Of a stretch of DNA of 33,128 nucleotides, positions 1 through 9,330 are shown one piece after another; position 1 is the first letter of the stretch, and each line of letters opens with the position of its first letter. Under the pieces are notes generated by a model. The model saw nothing but the letters and a program-made list of their open reading frames with translations, was not told the origin of the DNA and searched no databases. Both the position numbers and the translations under genes were made by a program. Source of the stretch: an uncultured Bacilli bacterium (GTDB lineage Bacteria > Bacillota_I > Bacilli_A > RF39 > UBA660); assembly GCA_944332675.1 (NCBI GenBank), contig CALVKJ010000007.1:1-33128 (forward strand), in the 5' to 3' direction.

Positions 1-25
1 ATCTCCTTAATTTAATTATAACAAA

Positions 26-65
26 ATAAAAGTAGATCACATTCTTTTTTTGTGTCTACTTTTAT
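26..65 (-). terminator. Rho-independent terminator after the ABC exporter gene
   Basis: An 11-bp perfect stem (26-36 with 55-65) is extended inward by 4 more pairs across a one-base bulge, with a loop rich in T. It lies 34 bases past the ABC exporter stop and ends the mutS-ABC transcription unit. It is A/T-symmetric, so it may also work on the other strand. Confidence 0.75.
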
Positions 66-98
66 TTTATCATTTCATCAAAAGTTGATTTACTTCTT

Positions 99-1823
99 TT
101 AGTTTTCATTGTTATATAATGTTTTATATATTTCATTATTTTTTAATAATTCTTTATGAGTTCCACTAGCAACTACTTTACCATTATCAATTAAATAAAT
201 AATATCAGCATCAATTATTGTAGAAAGTCTATGAGCAACAATTATAATTGTATGATCTTTCACTAAATTATCAATGGCTTGTTTTATCTTACTTTGATTT
301 TCATTATCTAAAGCGCTAGTAGCCTCATCAAATAAAATTATTCTACTATCCTTTAACAATGCTCGTGCTATTGCTAATCTTTGTTTTTGACCACCACTAA
401 GATTTACTCCACCTTCTCCAATTTTAGTATCATACTTATCTGGTAAACTCATAATATAATCGTCTATTTCTGCAATTTTACAAGCATTCCTAATTTTACG
501 TAAAGATAAATAAGGATCCAAAATATGAAAGTTTTCTAAAATAGTTTTATTGAATATAAATGGATCTTGACGAATTATTGCAATATTTTGATGAAATGCA
601 TCTTCATCAAAGTCTTCAATTGGATAATCATCAATTAAAATAACTCCTTGATTAGGTTTAAAATACCGTAATAATAAATTAAATATTGTGCTCTTTCCTT
701 GCCCGCTCTTACCAACTATTGCAATTTTTTTATTACTAGGTAAATACAAATTGAAATTTTCTAAAACATTTCCTTCTTCTTTACTATAGGCAAATGTTAC
801 ATTTTTAAATTCGATATTACCAACAATATCCGTCTTATGAAGATCACCGAAAACCTCATCTTTATATAATCTATTACCAAGTATTTCATCAACCCGTTCA
901 ATAGCAACTCGCATCTTTTGCACTGATGAGCTTAAATTCATTACCCATTCTACTAAAAATGTAAAACGATAAACATAATAAGTCATTGCCATAAAAAAGC
1001 TTATATCACTCTTACCCAAACCAATTAATATTATACAAGTAACAAATACTACTACTTCTAAACAAGCACTTAAAGAAAAAGCAATACTATAATAGTTTTC
1101 TTCATCTACCATTTGTTTTTTAGTTTTAAGAAACATTATATTAATTATCTTCTTAACATTAGCATTTATACTTTTTCTTATACCTAAAGCTCTGATTTCT
1201 CTTATTCCTCGAACAGTTTCATTAACTTCTGCAACAGTTTTATCTTTATCTGCTGATATTTCCTTTTGACTTTCCTTAATCAAAGGTAAAAACTTTTTAG
1301 AAAATAAATAGAAAACTACGAAATAAATTAAAATTTCTAAAGCAACTATCCAGGAATTAAATAAAACAAAGATAAATATGAGCAATGCCGTAAAAAGAGT
1401 TGTTACAACATTTATAAACTGTCTAAAAGTTTCTGTTATTGTCGAAGAATCATTTACTATTCTATTTATTAACTCCCCACTAGTTTTTTCTTCAAATGCT
1501 CTTGCTGGAAGTAATCCTACTTTATAATAAACTTCATAGCTTATTCTCTCCATTATATTACTACAAGCTTTTTTAATAGATATTTTACCTATCCGATCAA
1601 AAATTAAATTATCAAGTAAAGCAAGCAATAAATATACAATCAAAACTAAAACAGCAATAAAGAAGTGTCCATTTGTAGCATACTGGGTAGCTTCTCCGAT
1701 TAAATAGCCAAAAATAACACCAACTACAGAACTAAGAAATATAAAAATAAAAGATTTAATAAGAAGCTTTTTTTCATATTTAAAATACCTCTTAAAAAAT
1801 CTTATAATTTCTTTAAACTTCAT
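99..1823 (-). CDS. ABC exporter half-transporter (fused membrane and ATPase domains)
   Basis: This 574-residue protein is a type IV ABC exporter half-unit that would work as a homo- or heterodimer in the cytoplasmic membrane. An N-terminal membrane domain with several hydrophobic segments (about 20-300) is followed by an ATPase domain. That domain has Walker A GKSGQGKS at 371-378, Q-loop Gln419, signature LSGGQ at 475-479, Walker B ILFDE near 495-500 and H-loop His531. All catalytic motifs are intact, and the length is typical of MsbA/BmrA-type exporters. The start follows the mutS stop after 2 bases, and its ribosome site lies within the last mutS codons, so the two genes are probably co-transcribed. 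The substrate cannot be deduced; drug, lipid or peptide export are all possible. No partner half-transporter is adjacent. Confidence 0.93.
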   Translation of the reverse strand: MKFKEIIRFFKRYFKYEKKLLIKSFIFIFLSSVVGVIFGYLIGEATQYATNGHFFIAVLVLIVYLLLALLDNLIFDRIGKISIKKACSNIMERISYEVYYKVGLLPARAFEEKTSGELINRIVNDSSTITETFRQFINVVTTLFTALLIFIFVLFNSWIVALEILIYFVVFYLFSKKFLPLIKESQKEISADKDKTVAEVNETVRGIREIRALGIRKSINANVKKIINIMFLKTKKQMVDEENYYSIAFSLSACLEVVVFVTCIILIGLGKSDISFFMAMTYYVYRFTFLVEWVMNLSSSVQKMRVAIERVDEILGNRLYKDEVFGDLHKTDIVGNIEFKNVTFAYSKEEGNVLENFNLYLPSNKKIAIVGKSGQGKSTIFNLLLRYFKPNQGVILIDDYPIEDFDEDAFHQNIAIIRQDPFIFNKTILENFHILDPYLSLRKIRNACKIAEIDDYIMSLPDKYDTKIGEGGVNLSGGQKQRLAIARALLKDSRIILFDEATSALDNENQSKIKQAIDNLVKDHTIIIVAHRLSTIIDADIIYLIDNGKVVASGTHKELLKNNEIYKTLYNNEN

Positions 1824-1825
1824 AT

Positions 1826-4378
1826 TTACTCACCCTTTTTAATCTTTTCTTTTAGCTCAAATAGAAAGTTTAATGCTGCGATTGGTGTTGTATTCATCAA
1901 ATCTAACTTTTCTATTTCCTTCTTTATTATATCATCTTTATGAGTTTCTTGGAAGAAATCCATACTAAGTTGCACTTTTTCCTCAGGATTTTTCTTCTTA
2001 GCATTTGTTTCATATTCATTTAGTATTTCATTTGCCCGTTTTAACAACTCATCAGGCATTTTAGCAAGTCTTGCTACATGAATCCCATAACTTTTATCAA
2101 CAGCACCATTTTTAACTTTATGTAAGAAAGTTATTGTATCACCATTATCAACAGCGCTAACATGGATATTTTTTATATTTTTAAATTTTTTATCTAGTCT
2201 TGTAAGTTCGTGATAGTGAGTCGAAAATAAAGTATAAGCTTTAATATTTTCACTAATATATTCAAGTATTGCTTGAGCTAAACTCATACCATCATAAGTA
2301 GCAGTTCCTCTACCTAATTCATCAAATAAAATTAGGCTATTACTAGTTGCATTACTAATAGCATTACGAGCTTCCTTCATTTCAATCATAAATGTTGATT
2401 CTCCACTAACTAAGTCATCACTTGCTCCAATTCTCGTGAAAATCTTATCAATAATTGGCAAATTAGCACTACTTGCTGGCACAAACGAACCAATTTGAGC
2501 CATAATAACAATTATTGCAAGTTGCCGCATATAAGTCGACTTACCACTCATATTTGGGCCTGTAATTAAAAGAGTATTAATCCCACCATCCATAACACAA
2601 TCATTTGGAACATATTCACTTTTACTGACTATTTCAACTACAGGATGTCTACCATCTTTAATATTAATTATTCCCTCATCATTTATATTGGGCTTAACAA
2701 AATTATATTCTTCACTACATATAGCTAGTGATACTAAACAATCGATTTCACTTAAAGCATCAGCAGTTTTTTGTAATGCCGGAACTTCTTGTTTAATTTT
2801 ATTTCTTATATCACAAAATAAATTGTATTCTAGATCGATAATATTTTCTTCAGCATTCAAAATAAGTGATTCTTTTTCTTTTAAATCCGGCGAAATATAC
2901 CTTTCACAATTCGTTAATGTTTGTTTACGATACCAATTAAATTCATCTTTAACTAAATTTTTAGAACCATTTGGTACTTCAATATAATAACCAAAAACTT
3001 TATTAAATCCTACTTTTAAATTCTTTATTCCAGTTTCTTCTTTAATTTTTGCTTCAAAACTAGCTACAAAATCCTTACCACCACTCCGAATACTTCTAAG
3101 TTCATCAAGTTCGGCATTATAACCAGTCTTAATTATATATCCTTCACGTACACTAATCGGTGGATCTAAAGCAATAGAACTATCTAACAATTCATAAATT
3201 TCTGTATGCGCATTTATTTCATATGCAAACCCTAACTTTTCAATTATTTCTTTAACATTTGGCAAAACCGCTAAACTATTTTTAAGTTGCAACAAATCCC
3301 TAGCATTTAAACTACCATTTATTACTTTACCAGCTAATCTTTCAATATCATAAACTTCGTACAATAAATTTTTAAGTTCATCTTTTAAAATAAATTCATT
3401 ATTTAATTTTTCTATCTTAGCATATCTATCCAAAATAACACTTTTATTCTTAAGAGGATTAAGTATCCAACTCTTAAGCTTTCTGCTTCCCATAGCTGTT
3501 TTACATTTATCTAACAACCAAACGAGAGAATAAGTTCTTTCTTTCAAGCGAATTGTTTCTACCAACTCTAAATTTCTAACCGTATGGACGTCCATTTCTA
3601 CATAATCATTTTTCACAAGTTTTTCTATATGATCAATATGACTCAAATCTTTAAGTTGTCTTACACTTAAATAATAAAATAAGTGTTCTACTCCGCTTTT
3701 AACTCTTACATCCGGAATAGTGTTTAAAAAACTTTCATATTCATCAGTTAAAAATTCACTACTAATAGTTACTTCAATATTATAAGTATTTTTAAGTAAA
3801 TCAATCAATGCTGTATTAAGGTTATCTAAAAGTACAACTTCTTTAATATTATAATTAAGTATTTCATTTAAAAGAGCATCAGTATTATTTTCTATACTAA
3901 GTGATGCTAAATAACCAGTTGAAATATCTAATATCGTTATATTAATAATATCTTGGAAAAATAAAACTCCCGCAATATAAGATGAATCTCTTTCATTAAG
4001 TAAGTCATTATCTGCAACTGTTCCTTTACTAATTACATCGACAATTCCACGTTTTACCATTCTATTACCGGTAGTTTTAGGATCTTCCAACTGTTCACAA
4101 ATAGCAACACGATAACCTTTATTAACTAATTTTTCAATATAAGCTTTAACATTATTGTGTGGAACTCCACACATAGGAACTCGTTCTTCTAGCCCTGCAA
4201 CACGACCAGTAAGAGTAAGTTCTAATTCGCGGGATGCAATTAAAGCATCATCAAAAAACATTTCATAAAAGTCCCCTAAACGATAAAAAACCAGTTCTTC
4301 TGGATACTTATCTTTTATTTCCATATATTGTTGCATCATAGGACTTAATTTATTTCTATCAACTTCACTACGTTTCAT
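1826..4378 (-). CDS. mutS: DNA mismatch repair protein MutS
   Basis: MutS finds base mismatches and small loops and starts mismatch repair. The 850-residue length is normal for MutS1. The mismatch-reading Phe-x-Glu motif is in GDFYEMF (Phe37, Glu39). The connector, lever and clamp regions follow, then the ATPase with Walker A GPNMSGKST at 607-615, the GASD motif at about 651-654, Walker B LILFDE near 682-687 and the FSTHYHEL motif at about 718-725. The start ATG has an AGGAG site, and a TTGAAA-N18-TATAAT promoter lies just upstream (4403-4432). mutL is not in this window; instead an ABC exporter gene follows immediately. There are no signs of damage. Confidence 0.98.
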   Translation of the reverse strand: MKRSEVDRNKLSPMMQQYMEIKDKYPEELVFYRLGDFYEMFFDDALIASRELELTLTGRVAGLEERVPMCGVPHNNVKAYIEKLVNKGYRVAICEQLEDPKTTGNRMVKRGIVDVISKGTVADNDLLNERDSSYIAGVLFFQDIINITILDISTGYLASLSIENNTDALLNEILNYNIKEVVLLDNLNTALIDLLKNTYNIEVTISSEFLTDEYESFLNTIPDVRVKSGVEHLFYYLSVRQLKDLSHIDHIEKLVKNDYVEMDVHTVRNLELVETIRLKERTYSLVWLLDKCKTAMGSRKLKSWILNPLKNKSVILDRYAKIEKLNNEFILKDELKNLLYEVYDIERLAGKVINGSLNARDLLQLKNSLAVLPNVKEIIEKLGFAYEINAHTEIYELLDSSIALDPPISVREGYIIKTGYNAELDELRSIRSGGKDFVASFEAKIKEETGIKNLKVGFNKVFGYYIEVPNGSKNLVKDEFNWYRKQTLTNCERYISPDLKEKESLILNAEENIIDLEYNLFCDIRNKIKQEVPALQKTADALSEIDCLVSLAICSEEYNFVKPNINDEGIINIKDGRHPVVEIVSKSEYVPNDCVMDGGINTLLITGPNMSGKSTYMRQLAIIVIMAQIGSFVPASSANLPIIDKIFTRIGASDDLVSGESTFMIEMKEARNAISNATSNSLILFDELGRGTATYDGMSLAQAILEYISENIKAYTLFSTHYHELTRLDKKFKNIKNIHVSAVDNGDTITFLHKVKNGAVDKSYGIHVARLAKMPDELLKRANEILNEYETNAKKKNPEEKVQLSMDFFQETHKDDIIKKEIEKLDLMNTTPIAALNFLFELKEKIKKGE

Positions 4379-4402
4379 ACTACAAAACTCCTAAGTAGTA
4401 CT

Positions 4403-4432
4403 ATTATATCACGTATTTTTACATATTTTCAA
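4403..4432 (-). promoter_or_regulatory. Predicted sigma-A promoter for mutS
   Basis: On the minus strand TTGAAA (4427-4432) and TATAAT (4403-4408) are separated by 18 bases, about 25 bases before the mutS start codon. It fills the gap between the surface-protein stop (4435) and mutS, so the two genes appear to be separate units. Confidence 0.6.
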
Positions 4433-4434
4433 AT

Positions 4435-6135
4435 TTATTTTTGTATTATTTTTTTCTTAGGTACAATAAATTCTGCTATTTCATAACTAATATTAGTATC
4501 GGGAACAAAAACTTTAATAGGTTCATTAGTAACAGTAATAGTTACGTTTTTCTTATCACTAGTTATATCAAACTCAATTCTTTCTTCTAGTATTTGATAT
4601 CCTAAACTAGTTTTAGTTTCTTCTAAATAATATTTTCCTAACTTTAAATCTTCAATATATATTTTTCCTTCATTATTAGTTGCTTCTCTAGCCACTTCTT
4701 CCATATTTTCATTATATAGCGTAAATTCTACATCTGGTATAGGATTATTATCCGGATCAACTTTAACAATTTCTAAATTTCCTTTTTGATAATAATTAAT
4801 TACTTTAACTATTTGCATTTCTATTGCATTATCACTATTTAACTTTAATTCAATATCATATTCTTGTTCATCTAAGACATATCCAGAAACCGTTTCTAAT
4901 TCTTTTAATTTGTATTTTCCAGCTCGCAAATCAGTAAATAAAGCTTCTCCATCTTCATCAGTTTTGATAATATTAACTAAATTACTACTTTCATCATACA
5001 AGCCAAAAGTAACACCAGGAATCACTAAATTATCCTCATTTAGTTTTATTACTTTTAATTCACCTGTTACATATTTATTAGCATATTCAATAACAATTTC
5101 TTCTTGCTTGCTCACTTCAAAATATATTTCTTCTTTACTTACTTCATAACCAGGTATTACTTGATCCTGTGCTTCAACTATTTTATATCTTCCTTTACAT
5201 AGTACATAATTACTTTCAAAAACACCAAATTCATTAGTTACCCCCTCTAAAACTAATTCATTAGTATTAGCATCATATATCAAAAACTTAATATCTGCGA
5301 TATTTACTGTTTCTTTAGTTATAGCATCAATCTTAACAATTTTTATTTTACTACCTACTACCTCAAAACTAACTTCCGCATTTATATCTGGTAACTTTCC
5401 TACTGCCAAAACATTTTGACTAGCTGGATCAACATAAACTATCGGAGCACATTCATAATTATTACTTTCTCTTTTTAACACTACTTTATTAGTTCCTAGC
5501 TGATTACCACTAACAACTAAATTATTATCATTAATCGAAGCATTATCACCTATAACATCAAAATTATTTAAAACACTATTTTTATCAAGCAAAGTTATGG
5601 TATCTCCTAGTAAAATGGTTGCTTCTTCAAACTCTGGCACCGTTTGATGTAATCTTACTAATTCTGCAATTTCTAAAATTTCTTCCGCATACAAATCTGG
5701 ATTATTAACTCCTCCCAGTGTTGATGTAAAATAAAACTCAGCATCAGGATCAATTTCTCGCCATATCATAACTTGAGTAATATAATACCAATAATCCTCC
5801 TGATGATCTGCATATTTATAACCATAATAAGCAATCAAAGATATTTTCTCCCAAGTACTTTTAGATATACCTAAGTATTCATATTGATTATTATCATAGC
5901 TATTATAAGTATGATTATTTACCAAAGAAATAAAAGGCTCAACACAATAAACAAATTGATTATCACTACTTCTTCTTATAAAAAGCCCTTGTTTAACTTT
6001 TTCTTCTCCATCACTAGAAACTTTTCTAATATATACATCCGGAATCTTTTCCCCAATATATATTTTATCCATACTAGCATCCACTGAATTAACCCCTACT
6101 AAAAATAGAATAATTGCTATAATTATTTTTTTCAC
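4435..6135 (-). CDS. Secreted surface adhesin: thioester domain plus three SpaA/Cna-B-like domains
   Basis: Likely a host- or matrix-binding surface protein. Numbering is from the GTG start, chosen because GGAGG lies 8 bases before it (a TTG two codons earlier is only 2 bases from the site). A signal peptide covers about 1-21. A thioester-domain pattern follows: Cys64 in YCVEPF and Gln121 in ITQVMIW, the pair that forms the internal thioester in TED adhesins. After a linker come three SpaA/Cna-B-like repeats with the expected isopeptide residues: Lys268/Glu321/Asn353, Lys364/Glu412/Asn447 and Lys458/Glu506/Asn537. The end is odd. VPDTN at 544-548 resembles a sorting motif, but only about 18 residues follow, without a clear membrane helix. 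The adjacent bases in this frame do not restore one. Anchoring is therefore uncertain. The roles of the key residues are family knowledge; covalent binding is inferred. Confidence 0.85.
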   Translation of the reverse strand: MKKIIIAIILFLVGVNSVDASMDKIYIGEKIPDVYIRKVSSDGEEKVKQGLFIRRSSDNQFVYCVEPFISLVNNHTYNSYDNNQYEYLGISKSTWEKISLIAYYGYKYADHQEDYWYYITQVMIWREIDPDAEFYFTSTLGGVNNPDLYAEEILEIAELVRLHQTVPEFEEATILLGDTITLLDKNSVLNNFDVIGDNASINDNNLVVSGNQLGTNKVVLKRESNNYECAPIVYVDPASQNVLAVGKLPDINAEVSFEVVGSKIKIVKIDAITKETVNIADIKFLIYDANTNELVLEGVTNEFGVFESNYVLCKGRYKIVEAQDQVIPGYEVSKEEIYFEVSKQEEIVIEYANKYVTGELKVIKLNEDNLVIPGVTFGLYDESSNLVNIIKTDEDGEALFTDLRAGKYKLKELETVSGYVLDEQEYDIELKLNSDNAIEMQIVKVINYYQKGNLEIVKVDPDNNPIPDVEFTLYNENMEEVAREATNNEGKIYIEDLKLGKYYLEETKTSLGYQILEERIEFDITSDKKNVTITVTNEPIKVFVPDTNISYEIAEFIVPKKKIIQK

Positions 6136-6141
6136 TAACAA

Positions 6142-6284
6142 AACCTCCTTTAAAAATAAATAATAGCCTTAATGTTTCTTATTATTACCTCCTTCCCTAT
6201 ACTTTTTAATCCTTACCTTTCGCTATATATATTTACTTTTTTTCCTCATTTTCCTTTTTTTATTTTAAAAAAATTTAAAATTTT
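6142..6284 (-). other. Leader region of the adhesin gene with two ribosome-site-like motifs
   Basis: This AT-rich stretch is the probable 5' untranslated region of the adhesin. The proximal GGAGG serves the GTG at 6135. A second strong site, AAGGAGGT, lies at about 6190-6197 on the minus strand with no ATG, GTG or TTG at usable spacing. No convincing -35/-10 pair was identified. Confidence 0.4.
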
Positions 6285-6324
6285 ATTAAAAAAGAAAAAA
6301 ACTCTATTCAAAAGAATAAAGTTT
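6285..6324 (-). terminator. Rho-independent terminator of the ppdK transcript
   Basis: The stem 6299-6309 with 6314-6324 has 10 of 11 positions paired and a 4-base loop. On the minus strand it is followed by a long T-rich run (complement of 6285-6298). It lies about 150 bases after the PPDK stop, so the transcript has a long 3' untranslated region that includes the tandem repeat. Confidence 0.7.
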
Positions 6325-6338
6325 CCAACATTTTCCTT

Positions 6339-6430
6339 CGGAATCATTTATTACTCGCACCATCCGTAAGCGAGAAACATTGTCGACCGGAATCATTTAT
6401 TACTCGCACCATCCGTAAGCGAGAAACATT
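6339..6430 (-). repeat. Tandem 43-nt direct repeat with hairpin in the ppdK 3' UTR
   Basis: Two identical 43-base copies, 6339-6381 and 6388-6430, are separated by the 6 bases GTCGAC. Each is less AT-rich than its surroundings and contains the inverted arms CTCGC/GCGAG around an 11-base loop. On the RNA-like strand the loop holds CGGA, and the 3' end of each copy holds UCCG, so a small pseudoknot is possible. The repeats lie between the PPDK stop (6476) and its terminator, so they should be transcribed. They match no riboswitch or RNA family I recognise. Confidence 0.75.
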
Positions 6431-6475
6431 TTCATATTATTGAGTATACACTAATTATATTTGCAAATTAGAATA

Positions 6476-9106
6476 CTATTTATCTCTTTTTCTTCTTATT
6501 GCAGCTTGCGCAGCAGCAAGTCTAGCAATAGGAACTCTAAATGGTGAACAAGATACATAATTAAATCCTAAAGAATCACAAAATGCTATACTTGATGGAT
6601 CTCCACCGTGTTCTCCACAAATTCCAAGGCTTAAATCTTTTCTAGTCTTTCTGCCCTTGGTACTAGCAATACGCATAAGTTCTCCAACACCTTCAGTATC
6701 AACCTTAGCAAATGGATCTGATTCAAAAATGCCTTTTTCATAGTAAGATTCTAAGAACTTACCAGCATCATCTCTACTAAATCCATAAGTCATTTGGGTT
6801 AAGTCATTTGTACCAAAGCTAAAGAATTCTGCAACACTAGCAATCTTATCAGCAAGTAAAGCTGCTCTTGGAATTTCAATCATTGTTCCAACTTCGTATT
6901 TTAAATCAACACCAGCATCTTTAATAATTTCATCAGCAACTTTAGTAACAATTTCTTTTACGTATTTAAGCTCTTTTACATCACCAACAAGTGGTATCAT
7001 TATTTCAGGAGTTACATTTATACCTTTCTTACCAACATTAATAGCTGCTTCAATTACAGCTCTAGTTTGCATTTCAGCAATTTCTGGATAAGTTATTGCC
7101 AAACGACAGCCTCTATGTCCCATCATTGGATTAAATTCTTTCAATGATTCAATTATTCTATTTAACTCTTCAACACTCTTACCTAAATCATCAGCAAGTT
7201 CTTTAATTTCTGCTTCAGTTTTTGGCAAGAATTCATGTAGCGGTGGATCCAAATATCTAATAACTACACTATAAGGAGCCATAGCTTCAAATAAACCTTC
7301 AAAATCTTTTCTTTGATATGGTAAAATCTTTTCTAAAGCTGCTTTTCTTTCTTCAAGAGTTGTAGCACAAATCATCTTTCTAAAGTTAAAAATTCTATCT
7401 TTTTCAAAGAACATATGTTCTGTACGGCATAATCCAATTCCTTCTGCTCCAAATGTTCTAGCTTGTTTAGCATCTCTAGGAGTATCAGCATTGGTTCTAA
7501 CTTGTAAATCTCTTGCATCATCAGCCCAAGACATAAATGTTTCAAAATCCCCACTAATAGATGCTTCTTGCATTTCTAATTTGCCAGCATAAACATTACC
7601 AGTAGAACCATCAATAGAGATATAATCTCCTTCCTTAAATTCTTCACCATCACCAGTTCTAAGAATTTTTGCATCTTCATCAATACTAAACGTACCAACC
7701 CCTGATACACAGCAAATACCCATACCACGAGCAACTACTGCAGCATGGCTAGTCATACCACCCCGAAGTGTTAAAACTCCCTTACTTGAATTCATACCTT
7801 CGATATCTTCTGGTGAAGTTTCAAGTCTAACAAGTATTGCATCTATTCCTTCATTTTTAGCTTTTATTACATCTTCTGCAGTAAAGTAAATATGTCCAGT
7901 TCCAGCACCAGGTGATGCCGCCAAACCTTTACCTATTACTTTACCCTTTTTTATAGCGTCCCCAGTAAATGTTGGGTGTAAAAGCGCATCCAAACTCTTA
8001 GGATCAACCATTAAAACAGCATCTTCTTTAGAAATTCTACCTTCATTAACTAGGTCAACCGCAATTTTTACAGCTGCACTAGCAGTACGTTTACCATTTC
8101 TTGTTTGTAGTATGAATAATTTACCATTTTCAATAGTAAATTCCATATCTTGCATATCATTATAATGGTCTTCTAATCTTTGAGCAATTTTAGCAAATTC
8201 CGCGTAAACTTCAGGCATTTCACTTTTTAAAGTATCAATTTCTGAAGGTGTACGAATACCTGCAACAACATCTTCACCTTGAGCATTAATTAAGTATTCT
8301 CCGAATAATTTCTTTTCTCCAGTCGCAGGATTTCTTGTAAATGCTACCCCAGTACCAGAAGTATTACCACTATTACCATAAACCATTTCTTGAACGTTTA
8401 CAGCAGTACCCCAACTAGATGGAATATCATTTATTCTTCGATAATATATAGCTCTTTCATTATTCCAACTTCTAAATACTGCCTTAACAGCTTCAATAAG
8501 TTGCGTAAATGGTTCTTGTGGGAAATCTTCTCCAGCAAATTCTTTATATGCAGCCTTAAACTTTTCAGTTAAAGATACCATATCAGCCTCATCAAGTTCA
8601 ATATCATCTTTAACACCTTTTTCGACCTTTACTTCATCGATGATACTCTCAAACTTACTTTTTGAATATCCTTTTACTACATCAGCAAACATTTGAATAA
8701 ATCTTCTATATGAATCATATACAAATCTTTTATTATTAATTTTCTTAGCAAAAGATTCTGCTATTTCATCATTCAACCCAAGATTTAGAACTGTATCCAT
8801 CATCCCTGGCATACTTGCTCTAGCACCACTTCTTACACTTACTAAAAGGGGATTTTCTAAATCTCCAAATTTCTTGCCAGTCTTTTCTTCTAGTTTTGCT
8901 AGATTACTTTTTATTTCTTCGATAATAGAATCCGCAAGTACTTTTCCATCATCATAGTATTTGTTACAAGCTTCTGTTGTAACTGTAAACCCACTTGGAA
9001 CAGGCAAACCAATATTAGTCATTTCTGCTAAATTAGCACCCTTACCACCAAGTAAGTTTCTCATATCTTTGTTTCCTTCACTAAACAAATACACGTATTT
9101 TTCCAT
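6476..9106 (-). CDS. ppdK: Pyruvate, phosphate dikinase
   Basis: Interconverts ATP, phosphate and pyruvate with AMP, pyrophosphate and phosphoenolpyruvate in the cytoplasm. Numbered from the ATG at 9106 it has 876 residues, close to the 874 of Clostridium symbiosum PPDK. That start is chosen over an upstream in-frame codon because GGAGG lies just ahead of it. The N-terminal ATP-grasp domain is followed by the swivelling phosphohistidine domain with GGMTSHAAVVARGMG, where His454 is the phosphorylated residue. The C-terminal PEP/pyruvate barrel contains CRTEHMFF and the catalytic-Cys motif GICGEHGGDP. The gene is monocistronic, with its own promoter (9124-9153) and terminator. No PPDK regulatory kinase is adjacent. 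In anaerobes it can act in glycolysis or gluconeogenesis; the direction here is not known. Confidence 0.98.
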   Translation of the reverse strand: MEKYVYLFSEGNKDMRNLLGGKGANLAEMTNIGLPVPSGFTVTTEACNKYYDDGKVLADSIIEEIKSNLAKLEEKTGKKFGDLENPLLVSVRSGARASMPGMMDTVLNLGLNDEIAESFAKKINNKRFVYDSYRRFIQMFADVVKGYSKSKFESIIDEVKVEKGVKDDIELDEADMVSLTEKFKAAYKEFAGEDFPQEPFTQLIEAVKAVFRSWNNERAIYYRRINDIPSSWGTAVNVQEMVYGNSGNTSGTGVAFTRNPATGEKKLFGEYLINAQGEDVVAGIRTPSEIDTLKSEMPEVYAEFAKIAQRLEDHYNDMQDMEFTIENGKLFILQTRNGKRTASAAVKIAVDLVNEGRISKEDAVLMVDPKSLDALLHPTFTGDAIKKGKVIGKGLAASPGAGTGHIYFTAEDVIKAKNEGIDAILVRLETSPEDIEGMNSSKGVLTLRGGMTSHAAVVARGMGICCVSGVGTFSIDEDAKILRTGDGEEFKEGDYISIDGSTGNVYAGKLEMQEASISGDFETFMSWADDARDLQVRTNADTPRDAKQARTFGAEGIGLCRTEHMFFEKDRIFNFRKMICATTLEERKAALEKILPYQRKDFEGLFEAMAPYSVVIRYLDPPLHEFLPKTEAEIKELADDLGKSVEELNRIIESLKEFNPMMGHRGCRLAITYPEIAEMQTRAVIEAAINVGKKGINVTPEIMIPLVGDVKELKYVKEIVTKVADEIIKDAGVDLKYEVGTMIEIPRAALLADKIASVAEFFSFGTNDLTQMTYGFSRDDAGKFLESYYEKGIFESDPFAKVDTEGVGELMRIASTKGRKTRKDLSLGICGEHGGDPSSIAFCDSLGFNYVSCSPFRVPIARLAAAQAAIRRKRDK

Positions 9107-9123
9107 AACTTTCCTCCATCTTA

Positions 9124-9153
9124 ATTTTATCACACTTACCCTTTTTTTATCAA
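9124..9153 (-). promoter_or_regulatory. Predicted promoter for ppdK
   Basis: TTGATA (9148-9153) and TAAAAT (9124-9129) on the minus strand have an 18-base spacer. The pair sits directly after the terminator hairpin of the upstream surface-protein cluster and ahead of the GGAGG-preceded ATG at 9106. Confidence 0.5.
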
Positions 9154-9182
9154 TTGAAAAAGAAAGTTTTTACAAACTTTCT
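9154..9182 (-). terminator. Terminator closing the surface-protein/ruvA cluster
   Basis: A 9-bp perfect stem (9161-9169 with 9174-9182) has a 4-base loop and is followed on the minus strand by TCTTTTTC. It lies 5 bases after the stop of the degenerate prepilin copy, so the duplicated cassette still ends in a terminator. Confidence 0.65.
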
Positions 9183-9186
9183 AACG

Positions 9187-9330
9187 TTAATAATCTAATA
9201 CCGCATAAACAACATTACTTTCTAAATAAATATATACATTTAAAACTTTAGCATAATAATTAGGATCATATTCAAAAAAAGATTCATTTATAATTGTTTT
9301 TTCACTTTTAAAGGCAATACAGTTATTTAC
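9187..9330 (-). pseudogene. Remnant of a second prepilin gene (3' end only)
   Basis: Read on the minus strand, this stretch encodes segments such as EKTIINES, DPNYYAK and LNVYIYLESNVVYAVL. These match the last 50 or so residues of the intact prepilin at 10654-11100 (EETIINES, DPNYYAN, LNVYIYLENNVVYAVL). The 5' two thirds, including the leader and the transmembrane helix, are missing. The fragment is joined directly to the 5' end of a second ruvA copy. It is the tail of a degraded tandem duplicate and should make no functional pilin. Confidence 0.85.

Noticed and set aside
2688-2987. Open frame on the plus strand opposite mutS
   Set aside because: Lies wholly within the conserved mutS coding region and has no recognisable protein features.
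4910-5149. Open frame on the plus strand opposite the adhesin gene
   Set aside because: Antisense to SpaA-like repeats; low-complexity Ser/Leu content typical of chance frames.
6339-6430. CRISPR-like repeat pair
   Set aside because: Only two copies with a 6-base spacer, no cas genes, and location in a 3' UTR.
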